Origin: Microbulbifer hainanensis
GTDB lineage: Bacteria > Pseudomonadota > Gammaproteobacteria > Pseudomonadales > Cellvibrionaceae
Assembly: GCF_014904735.1 (NCBI RefSeq)
Contig: NZ_JACZCR010000033.1
Span: 186,001-250,000, forward strand
DNA length: 64,000 nucleotides
Reading direction: 5' to 3'
Below the pieces are notes generated by a model, which worked only from the letters and a program-made list of their open reading frames with translations, had not been told where the DNA came from and did no database searches. The position numbers were made by a program, and so were the translations under genes. Positions 1 through 9,556 of this stretch are shown here, in pieces. The first letter of the stretch is position 1. Every line of letters starts with the position of its first letter.

Positions 1-496
1 CCGCGAGCAGGAAGCGCGGTTCGCCGGCGAGGGCGCGGGCGATGGCGACACGCTGCTGCTGACCACCGGACAGTTGTGCCGGCAGGTGCTTGGCGCGTGC
101 GGCGAGGCCCACCTGTTCCAGTACCTTCTCGATACGCTTGCGGCGCTCCTTGGCGTTGAAGCCGCGATAGCGCAGCGGTACATCGATGTTGTCGAACAGG
201 TTGAGGTCCGGAATCAGGTTAAAGCCCTGGAAGATAAAGCCGATTTTTTCGTTGCGCAGGCGCGAGCGGTCGCGATCGTTGAGCCCGCTGACGTCTTCAC
301 CGTCGAGCAGGTACTGGCCACCGGTGGATGTTTCCAGCAGCCCGGCGATATTCAGGAAGGTGGTTTTGCCGGAGCCGCTGGGGCCGGTGACCGAAACAAA
401 CTCACCTTCGGCAACTTCGAGACTGAAGTCACGCAAGGCGTGCGTTTCGATGGTGTCGGTGCGGTAGCTCTTGCGGATATTGTGCATTTTCAACAT
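1..496 (-). CDS. ABC transporter ATP-binding protein (MacB/LolD type), C-terminus beyond window
   Basis: This is the nucleotide-binding subunit of an ABC exporter of the MacB/LolD class, acting at the cytoplasmic face of the inner membrane. The protein starts MLKMHNIRKSYRTDT. Walker A is GPSGSGKT at about residues 40-47 and the ABC signature LSGGQQQR lies near residue 145. The reading frame is open to base 1, so Walker B and the C-terminus are missing. It lies 22 bases downstream of the adaptor gene on the same strand, so the two are probably one operon, with a FtsX-like permease expected beyond the window edge. The pairing with an HlyD-type adaptor favours a MacAB-like efflux pump over lipoprotein release (LolCDE). 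Confidence 0.92.
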   Translation of the reverse strand, partial: MLKMHNIRKSYRTDTIETHALRDFSLEVAEGEFVSVTGPSGSGKTTFLNIAGLLETSTGGQYLLDGEDVSGLNDRDRSRLRNEKIGFIFQGFNLIPDLNLFDNIDVPLRYRGFNAKERRKRIEKVLEQVGLAARAKHLPAQLSGGQQQRVAIARALAGEPRFLLA

Positions 497-518
497 GGCG
501 TCAGTTCCTTGTGCGAAA

Positions 519-1799
519 TTATTGTTTGAGCGCGACCAGTTGCGCGTTTTTCAGTTCGTCGGCGGCGGAGACGATAATGCGGTCACCCACCTCGAGGCCG
601 GAGACAATCTCGACCTGGTTCAGCCCCAGAGCACCGATCTGTATCGGCACCCGAACGGCCTGTTGCTCGTCGTTCAGCTTCCACGCGTAGTGGCCGCCGC
701 TCTGATCGAGGAAGGCGCCACGCTTGACCAGTATTACGTCGCTGCGGTTTTCGAGCAGAATGCGGGCGGTCAGGCGCAGGTTCTGGCGGAGGTTTTCCGG
801 CTGGCCGTCGGTGAAGCGCACGCGCGCCAGCACCTGGTTGCCGATCACCTCCGGCGAGATGGCTGTGATCTCACCGGGCAGTTTTCTGTTGCCCAGATTA
901 ATTTCCACGGCCATGGTCAGTCCCAAGTCGTCGGCGTAGTTTTCCGGTACTGCGGCTTCCAGTTCGAAACTGGTGAGATCGACTACGGTCATCAGCGGAG
1001 CATTGGGGGCGACGGCACTGCGCTGTGCCACCGTCAGGCTGCCGACGGTGCCGTTGACCGGCGAGAGAATATTCAGCTCGTTGACCTTGCGCTGCAGCTC
1101 TTCCAGCTGGAGTTTCTGCTGTGATACCTGTAGCTCGAGCGTCTTGGTGTCGAATGCCAGGGATTCCTTTTCCAGGTCGGCATTCTGTACGGCCTGTTGG
1201 TATTCCAGTTTGGCGCGGGCCAGGTCGTCGCTGGTTTTTTCAAAGTCCAGCTGTGAGATGATCTGTTTCTCAATGGAAATCTTTGCGCGGCGCAGTTCGC
1301 GCTCGGCGGCGGTCAAGTTGACCTTGGCCAGGTCGGCTTTCTGGCGGTTTTCCAGGCTCTGGCGCTTGGCCTGGATTTTCTGCCGCTCCAGCTCCACGCT
1401 GAGCTTGCTGACCTTGGCCTGCTCCTGGGCGAGCTGGTTGGTGAGTTCGGGGCTTTCCACCTCCGCGAGCAGCTGGCCGCGCTTGACGGTGTCGCCCGCC
1501 TTGACGGCGAATTTGACGATGCCCTGGGCCGGGCTATAAAGCGTCGGGCTATTGGCCGCAACCACTTTGCCCTGCACGACCAGGTCGCGCACCAGGTCGC
1601 CGCGCTTTACCTGGGCGATATTCACTTGGGACAGCGACAGGCTTGCGTCCACGGAGCTGGTGCTCTGCCACGCGGACACACCCCAGGTGAGAAAAGCACC
1701 GGCCAGCAGCAGTCCGGCGGCGACTTTGAGGTTGCGCGGTTTCTTCCAGGCGGGCGGGGCGGTGAGTTGTATATCCTGCCCCGAGGTATCTCTGATCAT
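519..1799 (-). CDS. HlyD-family periplasmic adaptor of a tripartite efflux pump (MacA-like)
   Basis: This is a 426-residue membrane-fusion protein that would link an inner-membrane ABC permease to an outer-membrane channel. A single N-terminal transmembrane anchor lies at about residues 25-45 (AAGLLLAGAFLTWGV). A biotinyl-lipoyl half follows near residues 75-115. A long Lys/Glu/Gln-rich coiled-coil hairpin spans about 117-240, and the second lipoyl half begins at LSPVNGTVGSL. The barrel and membrane-proximal domains fill the rest. It is the first gene of the minus-strand unit and is followed by the ABC ATPase. The ATG at 1799 has only a weak upstream GGA. The cargo cannot be predicted. Confidence 0.9.
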   Translation of the reverse strand: MIRDTSGQDIQLTAPPAWKKPRNLKVAAGLLLAGAFLTWGVSAWQSTSSVDASLSLSQVNIAQVKRGDLVRDLVVQGKVVAANSPTLYSPAQGIVKFAVKAGDTVKRGQLLAEVESPELTNQLAQEQAKVSKLSVELERQKIQAKRQSLENRQKADLAKVNLTAAERELRRAKISIEKQIISQLDFEKTSDDLARAKLEYQQAVQNADLEKESLAFDTKTLELQVSQQKLQLEELQRKVNELNILSPVNGTVGSLTVAQRSAVAPNAPLMTVVDLTSFELEAAVPENYADDLGLTMAVEINLGNRKLPGEITAISPEVIGNQVLARVRFTDGQPENLRQNLRLTARILLENRSDVILVKRGAFLDQSGGHYAWKLNDEQQAVRVPIQIGALGLNQVEIVSGLEVGDRIIVSAADELKNAQLVALKQ

Positions 1800-2154
1800 T
1801 CTAAAATTCCATCACTCATCATTGTTATTGGCGTCCCCCGCCTATCGTTCCTGTGACGCTGCGAGGCAGCGGTTTGGATGCACTGGCGAAAGGCGGGATT
1901 GCCGGTCCGTTGACTGCTATCAGAGCAAGGCCTGTGCCAGTTTTTGCTTTTGTTGCAACTCATTGAAAAATATAGATTTTTTTGACTTCTCCTGGTGCCG
2001 GTGTCCGCGCCATGTGTCCGCGCGGAGTGTCCGCTGTCCGCCTGTCCGGGCGGGCGGACAGGGGGCTCGGGGGTGAATGCAACCGGTCGGCGTGGTAGAG
2101 TGCGCGCCCTTTTTTTGACCAATTTTGGACGCTCCCAGCGGGTATACCCTCTCT
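1800..2154. other. Divergent intergenic region between efflux and SulP genes
   Basis: This 355-base stretch separates two divergently transcribed units and should hold both promoters. An AT-rich patch lies at 1960-1990. A block of TGTCCGC direct repeats (2002-2061, listed separately) is the only ordered structure seen. No convincing gene was found. Confidence 0.6.
2002..2061. repeat. Cluster of TGTCCGC direct repeats with an inverted copy
   Basis: TGTCCGC occurs at 2002-2008, 2015-2021, 2028-2034 and 2035-2041, and TGTCCGG follows at 2043-2049. The inverted form CGGACAG at 2055-2061 pairs with CTGTCCG at 2042-2048 to make a 7-bp inverted repeat. The first three copies are exactly 13 bases apart. 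The array sits about 100 bases upstream of the SulP start and could be an operator array. Confidence 0.7.
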
Positions 2155-3647
<1,493 letters not shown>

Positions 3648-3648
<1 letters not shown>

Positions 3649-4550
3649 TGAGTGACGATAAAAGCAACAATAAAACAATGAATGGTCACAGCAAGCATAC
3701 ACAGCCGGTGGTGCTCTCTTGTATCGACGGCTCACGCTATACCAGTGCGGTGTGCGACTACGCGGCCTGGATTGCCTCGGCGACCGGTGCGCCACTGAAG
3801 CTGCTGCACAATATCGAGCGGGGCAATGTGCCCGCAGTGGCTGACCTGACCGGCAGTATCGGTCTCGGTAGCCAGGAAGAATTGCTCGAGGAGCTTACTT
3901 CCCTTGAAGAGCAGCGAGCGCGCCTGATGGTGCAGCAGGGCAAATTGATGCTACAGGCAGCGCGGGAGCGCGCGGAGATGGCCGGTGTGCAGCAGGTGGA
4001 GACCTGCCAGCGCCACGATAGTCTCAGCGATACCCTGATCGAACTGGAAGACGATATCCGCGTGCTGGTGCTGGGCATTCGCGGCGAAGAGCACGGGGAT
4101 TCCCTGGTCGGCCTGGGTACGCAGCTGGAAACTGTGGTGCGTTCCCTGCACAAGCCGATCCTGGTGGTGAATCAAGATTTTGAGACCCCGCGCAATGTGA
4201 TGCTGGCTTTTGACGGCAGCGAGGCGGCGCGCAAGGCACTGGCGATGGTGGCATCCAGCCCGCTGTTCCGTGAGGTGTCCTGCCACCTCGTGTACGTGGG
4301 CGATCCGGACAAGGCCGAGTCACTGTTGGCGGAAGCCGGTGGTGAATTGCGCAAGGCCGGTATCGAGGTGACCGCCAATCACCTGGGCGGCAAAACGGTG
4401 GAGGCGCTGATTGAATACCAGCGCGAGCATGACATCGACTTGACGGTAATGGGTGCGTTCAGCCACAACCGGCTGCGCGACCTGCTGATGGGCAGCATTA
4501 CTGCGAAAATGTTGCTCAATACCAAACAGCCGCTGTTGCTGTTGCGCTGA
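3648..4550 (+). CDS. Universal stress protein, tandem UspA domains
   Basis: This 300-residue cytoplasmic protein carries two UspA-type domains, residues about 18-165 and 170-300. The second ends in the usual pattern VMGAFSHNRLRDLLMGSITAKMLL, whose G-(2)-G-(9)-G-like segment is typical of ATP-binding Usp proteins. The ATG overlaps the stop codon of the SulP gene by one base (ATGA-type junction), so a regulatory or accessory role for the transporter is likely. The biochemical function of such tandem proteins is generally undefined. Confidence 0.92.
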
Positions 4551-4598
4551 CGGCATCGGTCGGCTGAGCGGCGACCTCAACGGAAGAGAGTGGCGACG

Positions 4599-5288
4599 AT
4601 GACAGCGGACAGAAAATTCGCGTCGACTGAATCCTACCGCCGGCGTTACCGCGCCCGCTTTATCGGCCGCGGTTACAACGGCTGGCTACACCTGGCGTTT
4701 ACCGTCAGCGTTAGCCTGGCAGTGTGCGCCTTTGCCATCGGGCATTTGCACGAACCAGCCTGGTATGAATGGCTGACGGTCCCCGTGGCCTTCCTGTACA
4801 CGAACCTGATGGAGTACTGGGGGCACCGGGGCCCGATGCACCATCGCCGCCGTTGGCTCGGCGCTGTGTACCGCCGCCACACGTTGCGCCATCACCGCTT
4901 CTTCCATCACGATGCCATGGCTTTCGGCAATAGCCGCGATTTTCATGCGGTGCTGTTTCCGCCGGTGCTGGTGGTGTTCTTTCTGGCTGCGACTGTGGTG
5001 CCGTCGGCACTATTGGTGGGCTGGCTGCTGGGGCCGAATGTGGCCTGGCTGTATATCGCCACGGTGTTTGGCTATTTCCTGAATTACGAGTTGCTGCACT
5101 TCGCTTATCACACCAGTGAAAGCTCATGGATCGGGCAGCTGTCGGGCATGGCTGCCCTGCGCCGCCTGCACACGCAGCATCACGATCCGCACCTGATGCA
5201 CCACTGCAACTTCAATATCACCTATCCCATCGGCGACTGGCTGTTCGGCACCCTGTATCGACCGCGGCCGGCACCCGCGACGGCCTGA
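4599..5288 (+). CDS. Sterol desaturase / fatty acid hydroxylase family membrane protein
   Basis: This is a 229-residue integral membrane di-iron oxygenase. The histidine motifs are clear: HRGPMHH (near residue 78), HTLRHHRFFHH (near 95), LHFAYH (near 170) and HTQHHDPHLMHH (near 195). Three to four hydrophobic segments lie between them. The ATG at 4599 is chosen because GGAAGAGAG lies about 9 bases upstream; an in-frame GTG at 4590 would overlap that ribosome-binding site. It follows the Usp gene by 48 bases and may belong to the same transcript. The substrate (lipid, carotenoid or sterol-like) is unknown. Confidence 0.88.
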   Translation: MTADRKFASTESYRRRYRARFIGRGYNGWLHLAFTVSVSLAVCAFAIGHLHEPAWYEWLTVPVAFLYTNLMEYWGHRGPMHHRRRWLGAVYRRHTLRHHRFFHHDAMAFGNSRDFHAVLFPPVLVVFFLAATVVPSALLVGWLLGPNVAWLYIATVFGYFLNYELLHFAYHTSESSWIGQLSGMAALRRLHTQHHDPHLMHHCNFNITYPIGDWLFGTLYRPRPAPATA

Positions 5289-5298
5289 TCAGGCCTTT
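5282..5298 (+). terminator. Possible terminator after hydroxylase gene
   Basis: The palindrome GGCCTGATCAGGCC, followed by TTTT, overlaps the stop codon of the hydroxylase gene. The stem is only 5 bp with a GATC loop, so it is weak. Confidence 0.4.
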
Positions 5299-5413
5299 TC
5301 GTAATCCGCTTCAAAAGCAGCCAGCACTTTGGTGAGCTGTCGCGCTGACCGGGCCGGTCGTGTAGGACCGCAACTCGGCTTTCCCCGTGGGCGCAGGTAT
5401 TTTTCCTGCGATA

Positions 5414-5986
5414 TCAGTGCAGCGCGGCGCGGTGGGGCAGTTCTGCGGCGATCGCCGCTTCCGCGTCGAGCAACTGGTCGAGTCGTGACTCCACCGTGGA
5501 TTTTGAAAAGTATTCCAGCGCAAGTTCCACGAACAGTTCGTGGTGGCGCGCCTCGCTTTCGGTGATGACCCGGTAAAAGGTTTTAAGTGCACCCTCCGGC
5601 AGGGCATCTGCGACCAGTCCAAAGCGCTCGCAGCCGCGCGCCTCGATAATAGCGGCGGTCAGCAGCCGGTCGAGCAGGTACTCGTCGGGCCCGCGGCGGA
5701 TCAGCGCGCGGATCTGGTTGATATAGGGATCTTTTTCATCCGGTGCCTGGAAAATGCCGCGCTCGTGCATCAGCTTGATCACCTGGCGAAAGTGGTTCAT
5801 CTCTTCCAGTGCCAGGTTCACCATAGCCTCCACCAGCAGCGGTTTGTCCGGGTAGTGGGAGAACATCGACACGGCCATGCCGGAGGCTTTTTTTTCGGCG
5901 GCGGCGTGATCCTGCAGGAAGCGATTGAAATCGGCGAGAACCGGTTCGGTCCAGGAGCTGGGGGTGGTGAATCTCAGTTTGAACAT
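5414..5986 (-). CDS. miaE: tRNA-(ms2io6A37)-hydroxylase MiaE
   Basis: This is a 190-residue non-heme di-iron monooxygenase that hydroxylates the isopentenyl group of ms2i6A at tRNA position 37. A ferritin-like four-helix fold is indicated by carboxylate/histidine motifs LALEEMNHF (near residue 62), EARGCERF (near 118) and ESEARHHELF (near 148), which supply the metal ligands. The start MFKLRFTTPSSW matches the family. It is on the minus strand, 71 bases upstream of the thioesterase gene's stop. The known distribution of MiaE in gammaproteobacteria fits. Confidence 0.95.
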   Translation of the reverse strand: MFKLRFTTPSSWTEPVLADFNRFLQDHAAAEKKASGMAVSMFSHYPDKPLLVEAMVNLALEEMNHFRQVIKLMHERGIFQAPDEKDPYINQIRALIRRGPDEYLLDRLLTAAIIEARGCERFGLVADALPEGALKTFYRVITESEARHHELFVELALEYFSKSTVESRLDQLLDAEAAIAAELPHRAALH

Positions 5987-6069
5987 GGTTGGCGGTAATC
6001 TGCTGGAAATTTTCGATTATACCGCCGAGTGATCAGCGGGGCGGGAGTACAGCCCGCCCCGAATCCGAA

Positions 6070-6498
6070 TTAACTGGCCAGTCGCTGCTCCCGCAGTTCT
6101 CGCTCGTGCTGGGTTGCCAGTCGCGCCTCTTCGATCGTCATGCCGGCTTTTTTGTGCGGTGTCGGCTTGCCTTCGGCGTCCAGGGCGACAAACACGATCC
6201 GTTCGACCTGTATGATCAGTTCCTGAGTCTGTTTGTTGCGCACCTCGCAGTGTACGGTCAGTGAGGAGCGTCCGATCTCCACGACCTCGAAACCGAATTC
6301 CACCACATCGCCACAGAATGCAGAGCTGACGAAGTCGATTTCCGACATCAGTTTGGTGACCACCATCGGCGTGCCCATCTGGCAGCCGGCGAAAATCGCC
6401 GCTTCCTCGTCTATCCACGCCAGAAGCTGGCCACCGAACAGCCGTTGTGCCGGATTGAGATCGCCGGGTTTTACGAAGTGACGTGAGTAGTATTTCAT
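6070..6498 (-). CDS. Acyl-CoA thioesterase, hotdog fold (YciA-like)
   Basis: This 142-residue protein belongs to the single-hotdog acyl-CoA thioesterases, which hydrolyse acyl-CoA to free acid and CoA. The central helix motif NPAQRLFGGQLLAWIDEEAA (residues 13-32) is the hallmark; the acidic residues after the GG turn are the expected catalytic centre. The C-terminus (LATQHERELREQRLAS) is charged, as in YciA. The leader upstream of its ATG holds three 25-bp tandem repeats (separate entry), which is unusual. Confidence 0.9.
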   Translation of the reverse strand: MKYYSRHFVKPGDLNPAQRLFGGQLLAWIDEEAAIFAGCQMGTPMVVTKLMSEIDFVSSAFCGDVVEFGFEVVEIGRSSLTVHCEVRNKQTQELIIQVERIVFVALDAEGKPTPHKKAGMTIEEARLATQHERELREQRLAS

Positions 6499-6987
6499 GC
6501 TTACCTCTTGGTCTTGCCTGTTTTGAAGGCGTCTCGCCTTGCATGGGTTGAAGACTCTTAGCCTTACCTGGGTTGAAGACTCTCTATCATGTGCTTAGAG
6601 AGCGTCGCTTTCCGTAGCGATATTGGGGCAGTGCGGAATGCGCGGCCCCTACCGGGGTTGGTGCACTTAGTGTGCCAATGTGACGTTACAAAAATTGCGG
6701 CGAAATCCGGGGATCTGGCGCCAACAGGCGGGATCCTTGGCTTGCTAACACGCACTCCCGGCGTGCTTGTGCCCCTGCATAGGGCGGCAGCTGGTGGATT
6801 CCGGCCGCTTTGGCCGCCCGCCGGGATATTCTGGACATGAAATCTGCGCTGTGTGCGCCATGCCTATGGACTGGGCTGCATTCGTCCTTAGAATGGGCGC
6901 CCAATGTGACCGATTAACCACGGTGCGCCGTGGGCCCAGTAAGGGCCGGCGACCGTATCTCAACCGCGAAGAGAGAGAACGCAAGGC
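6499..6987. other. Divergent intergenic region between thioesterase and fabV
   Basis: This 489-base stretch holds the leaders of the thioesterase gene (minus) and fabV (plus). The three 25-bp tandem repeats lie next to the thioesterase start. The remainder (about 6590-6987) shows no convincing gene. A GAGAGAGAA purine run at 6969-6977 precedes fabV. Confidence 0.55.
6513..6587. repeat. Three 25-bp tandem repeats in the thioesterase leader
   Basis: Copies lie at 6513-6537, 6538-6562 and 6563-6587. Copies 2 and 3 share GGGTTGAAGACTCT exactly (6545-6558 and 6570-6583). Copy 1 is degenerate (TTTTGAAGGCGTCT). A fragment CTTACCT at 6500-6506 looks like the edge of a fourth copy. The array begins 14 bases upstream of the minus-strand thioesterase ATG, so it is likely transcribed as its 5' leader. 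Confidence 0.85.
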
Positions 6988-8166
6988 ATGATTATCCAGC
7001 CGAAAGTGCGGGGCTTTATCTGTACCAACGCCCACCCGCAGGGCTGCGCCGCCAATGTGCGCGAGCAGATCGACTACATCAAATCCCAGCCGGCGATCGA
7101 AAACGGCCCGAAAAACGTACTGGTAGTGGGTGCCTCTACTGGCTACGGCCTGGCTTCGCGCATCACCGCGGCTTTCGGCTGTGGCGCCAAGACCCTGGGC
7201 GTTTTCTTCGAGAAGCCGCCGACCGAGAAGCGCACCGCGTCCGCCGGTTACTACAATTCCGCCGCCTTTGAAGAAGAGGCGGACAAGGCTGGTCTCTATG
7301 CCAAGAGTATCAACGGCGATGCGTTTTCTGACGAGATCAAGGCCAAGGCCATCGACATGATCAAGGCGGATATGGGCAAGGTGGACCTGGTGGTCTACAG
7401 CCTGGCCTCTCCGCGCCGCACCGACCCGAAAACTGGCGAGCTGTACAGCTCCGTGCTGAAGCCGATCGGTGAGGGCTATACGGCCAAGAACCTGAATACC
7501 GACAAGCTCGAAATTTCCGATATCACCGTCGAGCCGGCCAACGACGAAGAAATCGCGGCGACCGTCAAGGTCATGGGCGGCGAGGACTGGGAACTGTGGA
7601 TGGACGCGCTCAAGGACGCTGGAGTCCTGGCCGATAATTGCAAGACCGTGGCCTATACCTATATCGGTGAAAAGCTGACCTGGCCGATCTACGGTCATGC
7701 CACCATCGGCAAGGCCAAGGAAGACCTGGACCGCGCCGCCAAGGCCATTACCGGCAGCGGCGAAGCCGACGCTAACGTGGCAGTGCTGAAGGCACTGGTA
7801 ACTCAGTCCAGCTCTGCGATTCCGGTGATGCCGCTGTACATCTCCCTGGTCTACAAGGTGATGAAAGAAGAGGGCACCCACGAGGGTTGTATCGAGCAGC
7901 TGTACCGCCTCTACACCGAGGGTCTGTACACCGACAGCCCTCGCCTGGACGACAGCAACCGTTTCCGCATGGACGACAAGGAACTGCGCCCCGATACCCA
8001 GGCCAAGATCGAAAAACTGTGGCCGGAAGTGACCGAGGAAAACCTGTTCGACCTGACCGACTACAAGGGTTACCAGGCCGACTTCCTCAAGCTGTTCGGT
8101 TTCGGGATCGACGGTGTCGACTACGATGCGGATACCAGCCCGATCGTTGAGGCTGATTTCAAGTAA
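6988..8166 (+). CDS. fabV: NADH-dependent enoyl-ACP reductase FabV
   Basis: This 392-residue single-domain reductase carries out the last step of each fatty-acid elongation cycle, reducing trans-2-enoyl-ACP. Family signs are the start [20 protein letters not shown], the Rossmann nucleotide site [16 protein letters not shown] (near residue 48), and the catalytic Y-(8)-K pair in [10 protein letters not shown] (near 235-244), which distinguishes FabV from FabI. It is transcribed alone; the flanking genes are divergent (upstream) and 225 bases away (downstream). FabV enzymes are naturally tolerant of triclosan, as established for the Pseudomonas and Vibrio proteins. Confidence 0.97.
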   Translation: MIIQPKVRGFICTNAHPQGCAANVREQIDYIKSQPAIENGPKNVLVVGASTGYGLASRITAAFGCGAKTLGVFFEKPPTEKRTASAGYYNSAAFEEEADKAGLYAKSINGDAFSDEIKAKAIDMIKADMGKVDLVVYSLASPRRTDPKTGELYSSVLKPIGEGYTAKNLNTDKLEISDITVEPANDEEIAATVKVMGGEDWELWMDALKDAGVLADNCKTVAYTYIGEKLTWPIYGHATIGKAKEDLDRAAKAITGSGEADANVAVLKALVTQSSSAIPVMPLYISLVYKVMKEEGTHEGCIEQLYRLYTEGLYTDSPRLDDSNRFRMDDKELRPDTQAKIEKLWPEVTEENLFDLTDYKGYQADFLKLFGFGIDGVDYDADTSPIVEADFK

Positions 8167-8391
8167 TCGGCGGGATTTAGGGGCAGAGCAGAACTCCGAA
8201 ACCCGAAGCCAAGGCGCCGCTGTCGAGAGGCGCTCGCGAAATAATTGCCGATAAGGCTGTTGAGCGGGCGGCTCCTGACGGCGGGGCCGCCCCGAATTCC
8301 TCTAGCGGACAATACTCACTAAAGCGCCGCGCCTACAACTCCTTCCCCTCTCCCTGCATAATGGCCGTTTTTGGCCCGCAGGAGTCTCTCC

Positions 8392-9435
8392 ATGGAATAC
8401 CGCCAGCTCGGCAAAACCGATCTTGAAGTCAGCCTAATTTGCCTGGGCACCATGACCTATGGCGAACAGAACAGTGAAGCGGAAGCATTTGAACAGCTGG
8501 ATTACGCCGTCGATCACGGGGTGAACTTTATCGACTGCGCGGAGATGTACCCGGTCCCGCCGCGCCCGGAAACCCAGGGGCACACAGAAGCGTATATTGG
8601 TAACTGGCTGGCGGCGCGGGGCCTCCGGGACAAAGTCGTGTTGGCCACCAAGGTGACCGGTCGCGGCGACTCAAATCCCGGCGTCGCCCATGTTCGCGGG
8701 GGGCCGCGCTTGAATCGCGAGCAGATTTTCAAGGCCTGCGATGACTCCCTGCGGCGCCTGCGCACCGACTACATCGACCTGTACCAGGTGCACTGGCCGG
8801 AGCGCCAGACCAACTTCTTCGGCCGCCTTGGCTACGAGCATGGTGGCGAAGAGGGCATCGCCATTGCTGAATCCCTGGACGCACTGGAGGCGCTGGTGAA
8901 AGCCGGCAAGGTGCGCCATATCGGTCTGTCTAACGAGACAGCGTGGGGCATGCACGAATACCTGCGCCTGGCGGAAGGGCAGGGCAAGCCGCGGATTGTT
9001 TCGATCCAGAACCCCTACAGCCTGCTGAACCGGACGTTTGAAGTGGGCTGTGCGGAGATGGCAATCCGCGAACAGTGTGGTCTGCTGGCCTATTCACCGC
9101 TGGGGTTCGGGGTCCTGTCCGGCAAATATCTCGGCGGACAGAAGCCGGCCGGCGCGCGCCTGACCCTGTTCGAGCGCTTCCAGCGCTACACCGGGGAGCG
9201 CGCCATCGAGGCAACTGCAAAGTATGTTGCCCTGGCCCGCGATCACGGCCTGGATCCCGCGCAAATGGCACTGGCGTTTGTAAACCGCCAGCCATTCGTG
9301 ACCTCGAACATCATCGGCGCGACCACTATGCCGCAGCTGCGCCAGAATATAGCCAGCGCCGACCTGCAGCTGCAGCCGGGTTTGCTCGAGGCGATCGAAG
9401 CGATACACTCGGGAGATCCCAATCCCGCGCCCTAG
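8392..9435 (+). CDS. tas: NADP(H)-dependent aldo/keto reductase (Tas-like)
   Basis: This 347-residue cytoplasmic TIM-barrel oxidoreductase starts MEYRQLGKTDLEVSLICLGT. The catalytic Asp/Tyr/Lys/His set is represented by FIDCAEMYP (near residue 53), ATKVTGRG and YQVHWPERQ. It also shows HIGLSNETAWG and PYSLLNRTFEV, typical of the Tas subfamily rather than general aldo/keto reductases. The ATG at 8392 has AGGAG 7 bases upstream; an in-frame TTG at 8371 has no site. The physiological substrate is not known. Confidence 0.9.
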   Translation: MEYRQLGKTDLEVSLICLGTMTYGEQNSEAEAFEQLDYAVDHGVNFIDCAEMYPVPPRPETQGHTEAYIGNWLAARGLRDKVVLATKVTGRGDSNPGVAHVRGGPRLNREQIFKACDDSLRRLRTDYIDLYQVHWPERQTNFFGRLGYEHGGEEGIAIAESLDALEALVKAGKVRHIGLSNETAWGMHEYLRLAEGQGKPRIVSIQNPYSLLNRTFEVGCAEMAIREQCGLLAYSPLGFGVLSGKYLGGQKPAGARLTLFERFQRYTGERAIEATAKYVALARDHGLDPAQMALAFVNRQPFVTSNIIGATTMPQLRQNIASADLQLQPGLLEAIEAIHSGDPNPAP

Positions 9436-9556
9436 CGATTTCGCGCAATGGCTCGCGGGATTCAGCCGGGAGATGGTTTGTCGGATGGGTGGTTGAGACT
9501 GCCCGGCGCAGTGGATGATTCCAGGAGGTAAAACAAAAATACACAGGAGTGTACCC

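Noticed and set aside
6745-7881. Long open frame on the minus strand opposite fabV (378 codons).
   Set aside because: It mirrors the GC-rich fabV gene in a different frame, has no recognisable domain and no start context.
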